Notes under the pieces: generated by a model | What the model saw: the letters and a program-made list of their open reading frames with translations, nothing else | Databases searched by the model: none | Told to the model about the DNA's origin: nothing | In this document: positions 1 to 7,761 of the stretch, one piece after another | Position numbering within the stretch: the stretch's first letter is position 1 | Layout: each line of letters opens with the position of its first letter | Program-made: the position numbers and the translations under genes | Assembly (NCBI GenBank): GCA_002695025.1 | Contig: NZNV01000024.1 | Coordinates: 1 to 64,000 of the forward strand | DNA length: 64,000 bases | DNA from: Owenweeksia sp. | Lineage (GTDB): Bacteria > Bacteroidota > Bacteroidia > Flavobacteriales > Schleiferiaceae | Direction: 5' to 3'

Positions 1-18
1 ACGAATATCGGGCAGTAC

Positions 19-453
19 TTAACCCGGTTTGATATCAAACACTTTCTGCTCCTTGTTCTCGGTAAAACCAATCTTCTCATAAAACCGGTGCGATTCCCTG
101 CGGATCACGTTGCAGCGCACCCGAACTTTTTCACAGCCTTTTTTCCGGGCCCAGGCCAGGATCTCTTCCACCAACATTTTCCCGATCCCGCTTTGGCGAT
201 GCCCTTCATCCACCACCAGGCCGCCTATCTCCACAAAGGGGTCGGATTCTACCCGGAGGTTGTAAAAGCAATGGATCCAGCCCGTTACCTCATTATCCTT
301 TAAAGCTACCAAAACAAGGTGATCATGATTGTTCAGGAGTTGCTTCAAGCGTTTTTGAATGCTATCGTCCTGCGACCGGTATCCCAACTGATCGGAAAGG
401 GTAGCAATAGTTGCAGCATCATTAAGGAGAGCCAGACGTATGGATATGGGCAT
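19..453 (-). CDS. GNAT family N-acetyltransferase
   Basis: Predicted acyl-CoA-dependent N-acetyltransferase of 144 residues, a typical single-domain GNAT length. The acetyl-CoA pyrophosphate loop RQSGIG lies at residues 86-91, followed by the helix KMLVEEILAWARKKG and the C-terminal SHRFYEKIGF that closes the fold. The open frame extends upstream to 507, but the segment before MPISIRL is not GNAT-like, so I start at the ATG at 451-453. The substrate cannot be read from sequence. It lies downstream of the 559-1497 gene on the same strand, with a terminator between them, so it is probably transcribed alone. Family assignment is secure; function beyond that is unknown. Confidence 0.85.
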   Translation of the reverse strand: MPISIRLALLNDAATIATLSDQLGYRSQDDSIQKRLKQLLNNHDHLVLVALKDNEVTGWIHCFYNLRVESDPFVEIGGLVVDEGHRQSGIGKMLVEEILAWARKKGCEKVRVRCNVIRRESHRFYEKIGFTENKEQKVFDIKPG

Positions 454-504
454 AGTGTAAGGAAAAAACCTTGCGCAATGTAAAATTTTAAAGGCAGCCT
501 TAAA

Positions 505-535
505 CAAAAAAGCCGGCCTCCTATGCAGCCGGCTT
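505..535 (-). terminator. Rho-independent terminator after the 559-1497 gene
   Basis: Perfect 8-bp GC-rich inverted repeat, AAGCCGGC at 510-517 and GCCGGCTT at 528-535, with a 10-nt loop. On the minus strand the hairpin is followed by a run of six T. It lies just past the stop codon of the minus-strand gene ending at 559. Confidence 0.8.
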
Positions 536-558
536 CCTGTTCCGGATAAGGTCAGGAG

Positions 559-1497
559 TTACTCCATTTCCTTTTTCAGTTCAGCCACGATGTCTTTTTG
601 GGTTTTAAGGATAATGGCTCTTAGTTCTGCAATGTACTTGGCCTCATCAGCAGTAAGCGCGTAATCGGCACTGGAGGCAAAGCCCAGGTAGGAACCATCA
701 GAAGAAGATACCTTTTCCAAGCCCTTGCTCCAGTCGTTATTACCTTCAATGGGTTTTTTAAAGGCTACCCAGCCGTACTTGCCGCTGGGGTCGGTGAAAT
801 TGATGGAAGGCAATATAGTAAGCCCTGCCGAAGTGGTAAGGGTGTTCCTGCTCATGGTCTTGGAACCTTCAAAATCCGCAAACTTCACCACGTACTTTAC
901 GTTCATCAGGTTTATATTTTCAGCCTTGGCCAGCTTCATATAAAAGGTGCCGGGGATTTTCTTAGTGGTAATAAATATGTTTTTCCCCTCGGGGCGGAAC
1001 ATATAGCGCTCCCTGGTATCGTAGCCCTCAGGATGCATCATACCCAGCTCTTCTTTTTCACCCTGGCCATCTGCTTTAGCTATCACGTTGCTTTCCTTAT
1101 CTTTTTTCTTTTCGGCATAGTCGCCTTTCATCACCTCGTCACCTTCGGTAATGTTTAAACCGATGGACTTCAGCTCCGTTACAAACTGGGCATAGCATTC
1201 GGCCACCAGCTTTTGCAGGGCTTCTTCACTAACTCCGCCCAGGGCTGCTTCGGAATAGACATTGCCCACGCCTTGCTTTTGCATAACCCCGGCCTGGGAG
1301 CGTCCTTTCATGACCGTGGATTGCACCAAAGTATAATCGTTGATAAAGGTGGGGTTCTTTTTGAATGATTTGGCCATGGAGCCGGGAAGCTTCACATCGG
1401 CTTTATATTCATCGGTGATGTGTACGTTCTCCCAATTGGTTTGGGCGCTCAGCAGGGATGAGCCTAAGAGGGCAGCCGCCCAGAATGTGCTTTTCAT
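559..1497 (-). CDS. Secreted protein of unknown function
   Basis: 312 residues starting MKSTFWAAALLGSSLLSAQ, a standard Sec signal peptide with cleavage near residue 18-19, so the protein is exported to periplasm or beyond. There is no lipobox and no further hydrophobic segment. The mature part is soluble, Lys/Glu-rich and has a lysine-rich stretch (KKKDKES, about residues 130-137) in mid-protein. I do not recognise a family. The neighbours (GNAT downstream, methyltransferases upstream) give no functional link. A strong terminator follows it. Real gene on the basis of length, signal peptide and coherent codon usage; function unknown. Confidence 0.75.
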   Translation of the reverse strand: MKSTFWAAALLGSSLLSAQTNWENVHITDEYKADVKLPGSMAKSFKKNPTFINDYTLVQSTVMKGRSQAGVMQKQGVGNVYSEAALGGVSEEALQKLVAECYAQFVTELKSIGLNITEGDEVMKGDYAEKKKDKESNVIAKADGQGEKEELGMMHPEGYDTRERYMFRPEGKNIFITTKKIPGTFYMKLAKAENINLMNVKYVVKFADFEGSKTMSRNTLTTSAGLTILPSINFTDPSGKYGWVAFKKPIEGNNDWSKGLEKVSSSDGSYLGFASSADYALTADEAKYIAELRAIILKTQKDIVAELKKEME

Positions 1498-1568
1498 GGT
1501 GTTTGAGTTTTGCTCTCAAAACTAGGCGGGGAAGCGCTTCAGCGAAATACGAAGGATGGCGTATATCC

Positions 1569-2507
1569 TCAGGAAATACCTTCTTTGCGGGAAAGTACCA
1601 GTTTATAATATCCCAGGTAGCCGCTTTCCAGGAAGTGTGCCGAGGTAAGTCCGGCTGCCACCTGCTTCACAAATTCAGGCGGCAGTATCTTTAAGCGCAC
1701 TGCAGCTTTCAGAATAAAAGGAAAACGCAGGGCCTTGAAAGCCCCTTTTTGAAAGACCTGCATATTGGGGAGTACATTCTCGCTGTATTCAGTGATCTCT
1801 TCAAAGTTCATGAAGTCCAGTCTTTTGGAGTCTACTATCGCATCAAAGCTGTAAAACTGTTTCAGGGCAAAACCCCAGAGCAATAGGTTGTAGGCTTTCA
1901 GATCCGGGTCCGTTTCCGGCTCAGGCTTTTTCCGGAACCCATCAAATACCACCAGCCGGCCATTTTCGGTGAGCATTTTAGAGTAGCGCTCTAAAACACC
2001 CGCCATATCCTCCGAGTGGCAAATAGTTTCTACCGCAAAGATGAGGTCGTAACGTTGATCCGTTGGAGTGGGATTATCAAAACTGTCCTGGTAAAAATGG
2101 GCATTGGGCAGGTTTTTGGAATTTTTGCGGGCCAGTTCCACGTTGCTGGCGGTAAGGTCAATGCCCGTAAAGTTTACCGTAGGATTCTTTTCCGCTAGGT
2201 AGCGGGTGTTGAACCCCATGCCAAAGCCTAGTTCCAAAACATTGGAATATTGATGCTTTGCTATCAGGCTATCCACAAAGCGGGCCTGGTATTGTAATTT
2301 ATAAAGGTGAGGGATACCCTGACCGAAGGATACGGGAGCGTGCATGGCTCCTTCCGGGGAATGCATTTTACGGTAATAAAAGGAGGAGCGGGTGTAGTAG
2401 GAGCGGATCACCTGGTCCGAGATTCCTTCACCCAGAATGGTGTCAGCACCTGCAATCTTGTAAATTCTTCGACAATGGTCAGCCAGTGTATCGGTATTCA
2501 TAGGCAA
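1569..2507 (-). CDS. Class I SAM-dependent methyltransferase
   Basis: 312 residues. The SAM-binding motif I is LELGFGMGFN at residues 91-100, followed by an acidic residue at the end of strand 2 (FTGIDLT) and a YDLIFAVETICH segment like motif post-II/III of small-molecule methyltransferases. The N-terminal 60 residues form the substrate cap usual in this group. Its overall look, including a cap and a C-terminal helical region, resembles sterol/ubiquinone/mycolate-type methyltransferases, but the substrate is not determinable. A second, unrelated-looking methyltransferase lies upstream on the same strand, separated by 250 bases that contain two REP-like hairpins, so the two may not share a transcript. 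Confidence 0.82.
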   Translation of the reverse strand: MPMNTDTLADHCRRIYKIAGADTILGEGISDQVIRSYYTRSSFYYRKMHSPEGAMHAPVSFGQGIPHLYKLQYQARFVDSLIAKHQYSNVLELGFGMGFNTRYLAEKNPTVNFTGIDLTASNVELARKNSKNLPNAHFYQDSFDNPTPTDQRYDLIFAVETICHSEDMAGVLERYSKMLTENGRLVVFDGFRKKPEPETDPDLKAYNLLLWGFALKQFYSFDAIVDSKRLDFMNFEEITEYSENVLPNMQVFQKGAFKALRFPFILKAAVRLKILPPEFVKQVAAGLTSAHFLESGYLGYYKLVLSRKEGIS

Positions 2508-2600
2508 TGGAACAGCTCCGTATTGTAAAAGAGCGTAAATCTAAGGTGGTTTTGGGGAATACGGTTATTTCTGGATATCAAAAATCCTCAAATGAGGATG

Positions 2601-2640
2601 AGATGGTCATGCTGAGCGGAGTCGAAGCATGACCACATCT
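2601..2640. repeat. REP-like palindromic element, copy 1
   Basis: Stem GGTCATGC (2605-2612) pairs perfectly with GCATGACC (2627-2634) around the loop core TGAGCGGAGTCGAA. The outer bases (AGATG and CACATCT) extend the symmetry with a bulge. The core GAGCGGAGTCGA is shared with a second copy 110 bases away. Such TGAGCGGAGTCGAAG hairpins recur in intergenic DNA of many Bacteroidota. It lies between two same-strand methyltransferase genes. Confidence 0.8.
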
Positions 2641-2716
2641 TTGTTATGGAAAGGTTTTCAGAATTTTAGACCAAGGAATAGTAAAAGGATGCACATTTCA
2701 TTTTAAAAAAACCTTA

Positions 2717-2752
2717 AGAAGTCATACTGAGCGGAGTCGAAGTGCGACTTCT
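2717..2752. repeat. REP-like palindromic element, copy 2
   Basis: Left arm at 2717-2728 and right arm at 2741-2752 form a 12-position stem with one mismatch and one G-T wobble, enclosing the same 12-nt core GAGCGGAGTCGA (2729-2740) as copy 1. The stem sequence differs from copy 1 while pairing is retained, i.e. the arms have covaried and the loop is conserved. It sits 5 bases past the stop of the 2758-3726 gene and may act as its 3' end. Confidence 0.8.
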
Positions 2753-2757
2753 GGCTT

Positions 2758-3726
2758 TTAGGGTTTACAATACACCCCAAACACAAAATCATCCGGATGA
2801 TCCCGCAAAAAAGCATCTTCCGCTTCAAAACATTTACGCAGCCATGCCTGTGCTTCCGGGTCAGCGGTACAGAAATTATGAGCAATATCTTTTAACAACA
2901 GGTGCAGGATATTCCCGCCCAAAGGTTTTTCTTCTACCACCTTAAAATGTTGGTGGGTGGCCGGCATTATCTGCTGCGAGTTAATAGACTCCGAAGGATC
3001 GGAGAGAAGCATGCGGAAAATACCGGGCCTGGAAACCGTGCGTTTGGTGAAAGGTGTATTCAGGATCTGGCGGTATTTTTCAGGTAGCTGCTTCAGCATT
3101 TTCCGGCTGGCCTTTAGCTGCGCCCGTGTCCACTGTAGCCGGGTGGGCCCTACAAACTCATTGAGCACCAGGTAACCATCCGGTTTGAGTACCGGTACTA
3201 CAAAGGCGCTATAAATAGCTTCAAAATCTTTAAAGTGGTGTAAGCTCTGGTGAAAAAGCACGATATCATAACTCTCCGGTATGGCAAGCTCGTTGAAATC
3301 ACGAACTTCAAAACGGCAGTTGGTCAGGCCTTTTTCCTCCGCTTTACTTTGCGCCTGCCTGATCAGGCCAGGGGCCAGGTCCACTCCGTGTACCAGCTCA
3401 AAGGGACCATGCTCCGCAAAATAAAGTTCATGGCTGGCACTGCCACAGCCAATGGAAAGTAGTTTCAGATTACTTTTCCCCTGGAGGTATTGGTCAATCA
3501 CATATTGCTCGTACGGAACCTTAGGATTGCCACTCGCCATTTGGTTGAGCCGTTCGCGCACCTCGGGGATCATGTTCCAGATGGAAATGCTGAAGTTATG
3601 GTTGAAAGTGTTGCGGGTACGGGCGGTAGAACTGAGTCCGAAGCGTGATACGAGGCTCTGCAAGCCGCGCTGGTATACACGGATCATTACGTCTCCGAGG
3701 TCGCCTTTGGAAAAATAGGTTTTCAT
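2758..3726 (-). CDS. Class I SAM-dependent methyltransferase (second)
   Basis: 322 residues from the ATG at 3724-3726. The frame is open to 3753 but the first nine residues of that longer version are not needed and would reach closer to the divergent gene at 3784. Motif I is LLSIGCGSASHE at residues 89-100. The later segments SYDIVLFHQSLHHF (motif post-I/II) and LKPDGYLVLNEFVGP (motif III) are typical of Methyltransf_11/25 enzymes. An 85-residue N-terminal extension and a C-terminal helical part surround the Rossmann core. Substrate unknown. Two neighbouring methyltransferases suggest related chemistry, but their sequences outside the core do not look alike. Confidence 0.82.
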   Translation of the reverse strand: MKTYFSKGDLGDVMIRVYQRGLQSLVSRFGLSSTARTRNTFNHNFSISIWNMIPEVRERLNQMASGNPKVPYEQYVIDQYLQGKSNLKLLSIGCGSASHELYFAEHGPFELVHGVDLAPGLIRQAQSKAEEKGLTNCRFEVRDFNELAIPESYDIVLFHQSLHHFKDFEAIYSAFVVPVLKPDGYLVLNEFVGPTRLQWTRAQLKASRKMLKQLPEKYRQILNTPFTKRTVSRPGIFRMLLSDPSESINSQQIMPATHQHFKVVEEKPLGGNILHLLLKDIAHNFCTADPEAQAWLRKCFEAEDAFLRDHPDDFVFGVYCKP

Positions 3727-3783
3727 ATACGGTTCAACAGCACAATGATACAACCTTCCGCCCGGATTTGGCGTATATAGAGC

Positions 3784-4491
3784 ATGATACGAACCTCACT
3801 CCTGGCTATATACCTCGCGCTGATAGCCTGTACCCCGCAGGAAAAAGAAATTGACCGCGATGATGTTACGGGTATGGCAGACGCATTATCCTACTCTTAC
3901 CTGGCGTTGGGGGATAGTTATACCATTGGTACAGCCATCGGTACCGAAAACAGCTATGCCACGCTACTGGCAGATTCACTCACACACCATGATTCTATTC
4001 TCCATATAAAGCTGGACATTATTGCCCAAAACGGCTGGACCACCACCAATCTTTTAAATGCCCTGAACAAGGAGAATATAGCTGGCAATTATAACCTGGT
4101 AAGCCTGTTGATCGGGGTCAATAATCAGTTTCAGGGCCGGAGTAAAACCGAATACCGTAAAGAGTTTACTGCCTTACTGCAAAAAGCCATGGCGTACGCA
4201 GGAGGCGATGCCGGCCGGGTGATGGTGCTCAGCATCCCGGATTACGGAGTCACACCTTATGGCGCTTCTAACCGGGAATCTATTGCCGGAGGCATAGATG
4301 AGTTCAATGCCATTAATAAGGAGGTTTCGGATACTATGAACGTGCTATACGTGGATATCACGCCCTTAAGCCGCGCGGCAGCCAATGATCCGCAGCTGGT
4401 CGCTTCTGATAAGTTGCACTTTTCGTCCGAAATGCACAAGCTGTGGATGAAGCGGATGTATGAGCCGGCACTTTCAACCCTTCTTCCCTGA
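3784..4491 (+). CDS. SGNH/GDSL-type esterase lipoprotein
   Basis: 235 residues. The N-terminus MIRTSLLAIYLALIAC is a lipoprotein signal with Cys16 as the lipidated residue, so the enzyme is membrane-anchored in the envelope. Block I GDSYTIG contains the nucleophile Ser45. Block III is IGVNNQFQG (the GxN oxyanion residues), and block V is DKLHFSS with the catalytic Asp and His near residue 213-216. All four SGNH signature residues are therefore present. The family includes esterases, lipases and carbohydrate acetylesterases; the substrate cannot be assigned. It is divergent from the methyltransferase at 3726 with a 57-base gap that must hold both promoters. Confidence 0.88.
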   Translation: MIRTSLLAIYLALIACTPQEKEIDRDDVTGMADALSYSYLALGDSYTIGTAIGTENSYATLLADSLTHHDSILHIKLDIIAQNGWTTTNLLNALNKENIAGNYNLVSLLIGVNNQFQGRSKTEYRKEFTALLQKAMAYAGGDAGRVMVLSIPDYGVTPYGASNRESIAGGIDEFNAINKEVSDTMNVLYVDITPLSRAAANDPQLVASDKLHFSSEMHKLWMKRMYEPALSTLLP

Positions 4492-4536
4492 GCTTGCGCA
4501 TAGTTTTTGTTTCTTTGGGCAACAGATCGATTTCGT

Positions 4537-6435
4537 ATGCAGAAGAAACTCTTTATGGGGCTTGTGATGAGCCTTTTTTGTTCCCTGGTAGTTGCCCAGT
4601 CCAACCGGGCCGTAAAATATTTCAATAAAGCGCGTGAAGCCGTCACGCTGAATGAGTACAAAGAAGCTAAAGAATACCTGGATAAGGCCATTGAAGACAG
4701 CCCTGGCTATTCGGATGCCCTGCTTTTTGCGGCTGACCTCTACCGTAAGGAAGGCAATACCGACAAGGCCCTACAGTACTACGAAACTGTGCTGCAAAAT
4801 CGCGGTCCTTATTACACCTATCTCTTTTACGGCCAAACCCTCTTTGCGGCTGGCCGCTACCAGGAGGCCATCAAAGCCCTGAACGCCTACCAGCAAAGTC
4901 CGCAGGCCAATCCCAAATATGCCGGAGAGATCCAGCAACTCATTGACAACTCCAGTTTTGCCATACAATCCCAGGCCAGTCCGCGTCCCTACAACCCCGA
5001 GAATATGGGCAAGGATGTGAATACCGATCAGATGGAGTATTTCCCTTCCATTTCTGCGGATGGCAACACTCTGGTGTTCACGCATCGTAATATGGAAGGC
5101 TCTAAAACGGACGAGGATTTTTGGGTGACGCAACGCGACAGCAGCGGGGCGCCCTGGAGCAAGGCCGAACCTTTGCGGGGTTTCCTCAATACCGAACTCA
5201 ACGAAGGTGCACAGGCCATTACTTCAGATGGGGGCATCATCTATTTTGCAGCTTGCGAAAGACGCGATGGTTTTGGCTCGTGTGACATTTATGCTTCCTT
5301 CAATCAGGGAGACGGCACCTGGAGCCGCCCCGTAAACCTGGGAGATAGTGTGAACTCCCGCGTTTGGGACAGCCAGCCCTCTATTTCTTCGGATGGCCGT
5401 ACGCTTTACTTTGTAAGGGGACGCAGCAGTTATGATAAGGATATCAATATCTATTATGCGGAGTTGCGCGCGGATGGCCGTTTCGGCAAAGCCAAACCCA
5501 TTCCCGGGAAGGTAAATACCAGTGGTCAGGAAACGTCTCCTTTTATTCATTTTGATAACCAGAGCCTGTACTTCTCGTCCAATGGACACCCCGGTATGGG
5601 CGATCTGGACTTTTTTGTATCCAGGCGGCAGCCGGACGGTAGCTGGGGAGAACCGGAAAACCTGGGCTACCCTATCAATACCGGTGGCCAGGAGTTCAGC
5701 CTTATTGTAGCGCCTGATGGCAAGACCGGCTTTTTTGCCAGTGATGCACTGGAGGATGGCTTTGGCCTGCTGGACCTGTATTCCTTTGAACTGCCGGAGG
5801 AAGTACGTGCCATTGAGATTGCCTACATCAAAGGTAAAGTGACCAATAAAAAGACCGGCCAGTCGATAGCTACCGAGATCAATTTTACCAATATTGACAG
5901 TGAAGAGAAAATCCTTACGGAGCGCAGCGGCCGCAGTGGGAATTACTTTGCCGTACTGCCTGGCAATGCGGATTATGCGCTGAATATACAGGCAGAAGGC
6001 TACCTCTTTTATTCCAAGAACTTCAGCCTGGCTACGCAAACCGCTGATCGGGCCTTTGAGCTGAACGTGGAGCTGGTGCCCATAGAAGTAGGAGAGCGGG
6101 TAAAGCTGGAGAATGTATTTTTTGCCACGGATTCTTACGAGCTGGATGCCCGCTCGCATGCTGAGCTGAACGAAGTGGCCAACTTCCTGCAGGCCAACCC
6201 CAGCGTAAAAATTGCACTGGAAGGACATACCGATAATGAAGGCTCTCCGGCTCACAACAAAACCCTGAGTGAGAACCGGGCAAAATCTGTGCAGAGGTAC
6301 CTGGTGGAGCAGGGGATAGCAGCAGAGCGGTTAAGTGCCAAAGGCTACGGTGATACTCAACCCGTAGCTGGCAATGATACGGAAGCAGGCCGCCAACTGA
6401 ACCGCAGAACGGAGTTGCGGATTACAGGGTATTAA
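4537..6435 (+). CDS. OmpA-family protein with TPR and PD40 (WD40-like) repeats
   Basis: 632 residues from the ATG at 4537 (MQKKLFMGLVM..., signal peptide ending near VVAQS). Order: TPR-type helices at about 25-140; WD40-like PD40 beta-propeller strands at about 165-405, with recurrent FPSISADGNTLVFTHR, PSISSDGRTLYFVRG and FSLIVAPDGKTGFF motifs; a carboxypeptidase-regulatory-like beta-sandwich at about 425-510; and an OmpA C-terminal peptidoglycan-binding domain at about 520-632 (FATDSYELDARSHAELNEVA, GHTDNEGSPAHN, NRRTELRI). This architecture is common in Bacteroidota and includes PorE-like envelope proteins of the Type IX system, but paralogues are many, so I do not assign porE. Expected to bind peptidoglycan from the periplasm. 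A bidirectional terminator follows. Confidence 0.88.
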   Translation: MQKKLFMGLVMSLFCSLVVAQSNRAVKYFNKAREAVTLNEYKEAKEYLDKAIEDSPGYSDALLFAADLYRKEGNTDKALQYYETVLQNRGPYYTYLFYGQTLFAAGRYQEAIKALNAYQQSPQANPKYAGEIQQLIDNSSFAIQSQASPRPYNPENMGKDVNTDQMEYFPSISADGNTLVFTHRNMEGSKTDEDFWVTQRDSSGAPWSKAEPLRGFLNTELNEGAQAITSDGGIIYFAACERRDGFGSCDIYASFNQGDGTWSRPVNLGDSVNSRVWDSQPSISSDGRTLYFVRGRSSYDKDINIYYAELRADGRFGKAKPIPGKVNTSGQETSPFIHFDNQSLYFSSNGHPGMGDLDFFVSRRQPDGSWGEPENLGYPINTGGQEFSLIVAPDGKTGFFASDALEDGFGLLDLYSFELPEEVRAIEIAYIKGKVTNKKTGQSIATEINFTNIDSEEKILTERSGRSGNYFAVLPGNADYALNIQAEGYLFYSKNFSLATQTADRAFELNVELVPIEVGERVKLENVFFATDSYELDARSHAELNEVANFLQANPSVKIALEGHTDNEGSPAHNKTLSENRAKSVQRYLVEQGIAAERLSAKGYGDTQPVAGNDTEAGRQLNRRTELRITGY

Positions 6436-6442
6436 AAGTAAA

Positions 6443-6467
6443 AAGGGGATGATTTTTTCATCCCCTT
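6443..6467. terminator. Bidirectional hairpin terminator between convergent genes
   Basis: Perfect 10-bp stem AAGGGGATGA (6443-6452) / TCATCCCCTT (6458-6467) with a 5-T loop. The T-rich flank is better on the minus strand (TTTTT past 6443) than on the plus strand (GCATTTTAA). It lies between the plus-strand OmpA gene (ends 6435) and the minus-strand gene ending at 6498. Confidence 0.75.
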
Positions 6468-6497
6468 GCATTTTAACCCTTTGGTTGGATCAGTATT

Positions 6498-6923
6498 CTA
6501 ATTTATTTCAATTACGTCCGGGGCTACCCACTGGGCAAAAGCACCGGGGCAAGAGCCACAGGCAGGAAAATTTACCGGATTGGCTGTAGAATAACATTCT
6601 ACCTCACGTTGTACTTCAATGCGGTTGCCACATTGTTGACAATCTTCATCCGCCATAGCTATGGCGCCAATGGCCCATTTATAGGTTGACGTACCACAGG
6701 GGCTTAACGTAACCGTAATCCCTGGCGGTATGCAATTTTCATCAGGATACGCAAAGCATACGGTGGAAGTTTCACAATCATACGCTTCCACATACTCTAA
6801 AAATACATAACAGGATGAATTGTTAATAATGTGTACTGAGGTGGATTGTGCTGAAGCCTGAAAGGTAAAAAGACCAGAGCATAGTGCGAACAGGAAGGTC
6901 CTGTAGTTGAGTAAACGTTTCAT
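6498..6923 (-). CDS. Small cysteine-rich secreted protein, unknown
   Basis: 141 residues. MKRLLNYRTFLFALCSGLFTFQASAQ is a signal peptide with cleavage after ASA or AQ. The mature part of about 115 residues carries many cysteines, including CxxxxxC (CETSTVC), CxxC (CQQCGN) and CGSC clusters, suggesting several disulfides in an extracytoplasmic protein. There is no lipobox and no recognisable T9SS tail. I do not recognise a family. The gene is followed by a shared terminator and preceded by a 178-base AT-rich gap in which I see no gene. A secreted disulfide-stabilised structural or inhibitor-like protein is one reading, but only as an inference from Cys content. Confidence 0.65.
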   Translation of the reverse strand: MKRLLNYRTFLFALCSGLFTFQASAQSTSVHIINNSSCYVFLEYVEAYDCETSTVCFAYPDENCIPPGITVTLSPCGTSTYKWAIGAIAMADEDCQQCGNRIEVQREVECYSTANPVNFPACGSCPGAFAQWVAPDVIEIN

Positions 6924-7101
6924 AATGTAGAGATTTTAAATGGTTCAATGCTTTAATATAGGAAAAACAATCCGGAAACAGGGTTTATCTATTGATAACT
7001 AAGCGTTAAGAAAAAATTTGTATTGAAGCCGGTTGACTAAAGAATGCCTTATGGCGGTTACATTACCAATAAAATAGTTTGGGAAGAAACACTATGTAAC
7101 G

Positions 7102-7455
7102 TCAGGAAAGTAGTCGTTTTAAAACACGACACAACCTGTTAAAATTCATATAGTTATACTTTGTCCGGGCAATCTTAACTGGCCTAAGCTCTTTTTCTTT
7201 TGGAGTTCTGTTGTCAATGTAGTCGTGATGTCCAATTTCATCAGTTCTTCCTGTCAATACTATTTTCTTATTATCAAGCCATCGTGTTACCAACTCCGCC
7301 TCGGCCTTTACAACATCATAAACTTCATCAATCCTTTTGGCTTTTTGAGCATTTGTTAAGTGCTCCCAACTCTTCAATGTAAAAGCAAAGCCATATCCAA
7401 GTCCAAGGTTGTAGAGAAAGTTGTACCCAGTGCAATAAAGATCATAGGTAATCAT
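7102..7455 (-). CDS. Small hypothetical protein, AT-rich gene
   Basis: 117 residues, no signal peptide. The N-terminus MITYDLYCTGYNFLYNLGLGYGF is aromatic and Gly-rich. The middle is a helical Lys/Glu-rich stretch (KAKRIDEVYDVVKAEAE), and the end is strongly basic (RTKYNYMNFNRLCRVLKRLL). I do not recognise the family. It begins 6 bases after the stop of the 7462-7746 gene, so the two are almost certainly one operon. The pair differs from its surroundings in base composition (neighbouring coding DNA about 49% GC, this islet about 34% over a counted stretch), which points to recent acquisition. Real gene likely; function unknown. Confidence 0.55.
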   Translation of the reverse strand: MITYDLYCTGYNFLYNLGLGYGFAFTLKSWEHLTNAQKAKRIDEVYDVVKAEAELVTRWLDNKKIVLTGRTDEIGHHDYIDNRTPKEKELRPVKIARTKYNYMNFNRLCRVLKRLLS

Positions 7456-7461
7456 TAGGGA

Positions 7462-7746
7462 TTACGTGAATTGTCCCGTGCGATCTATCAGATCATCGAG
7501 AATCTTTCTAAGCTTTCTTTCTTCAAGTATTCCAAAATCAAGGTGATGATTAATGATCTTACCCAATTCATGCTTGATATGCCTGGTTTTATAGTTGAGT
7601 GAGATAAGATCAAGGTAGGTCTCTTGATCTAAGAACTCCTCATGCTCTTTCTTACTATAAATCCAGGTTTCAAGATCAGATACCGGGATTTCATTATTAT
7701 AGAGTTTGAAAAATTCCAGTTGTATGTCCAATGGCAAATAGTGCAT
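7462..7746 (-). CDS. Small acidic protein, possibly an orphan toxin-immunity protein
   Basis: 94 residues, no signal, all-helical and acidic in its first half: PLDIQLEFFKLYNNEIPVSD then LETWIYSKKEHEEFLDQ then YLDLISLNYKTRHIKHELGK. This pattern (helix, LExWIY, acidic helix, YLxLISLNYK) looks like small cytoplasmic proteins found as orphan immunity proteins near polymorphic-toxin loci in Bacteroidota. That is my pattern memory, not a search result. No toxin gene is in the window. It forms an operon with the 7102-7455 gene and lies 15 bases downstream of the barrel gene at 7762. Counted GC of 7501-7740 is 81/240 (34%), much lower than its flanks. Confidence 0.5.
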   Translation of the reverse strand: MHYLPLDIQLEFFKLYNNEIPVSDLETWIYSKKEHEEFLDQETYLDLISLNYKTRHIKHELGKIINHHLDFGILEERKLRKILDDLIDRTGQFT

Positions 7747-7761
7747 CGGAAATTTTTCTCT

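Noticed and set aside
5224-6255. 343-codon open frame on the minus strand inside the OmpA gene
   Set aside because: It is antisense to a clear OmpA/PD40 protein, has no signal or motif, and its codon pattern mirrors the real gene.
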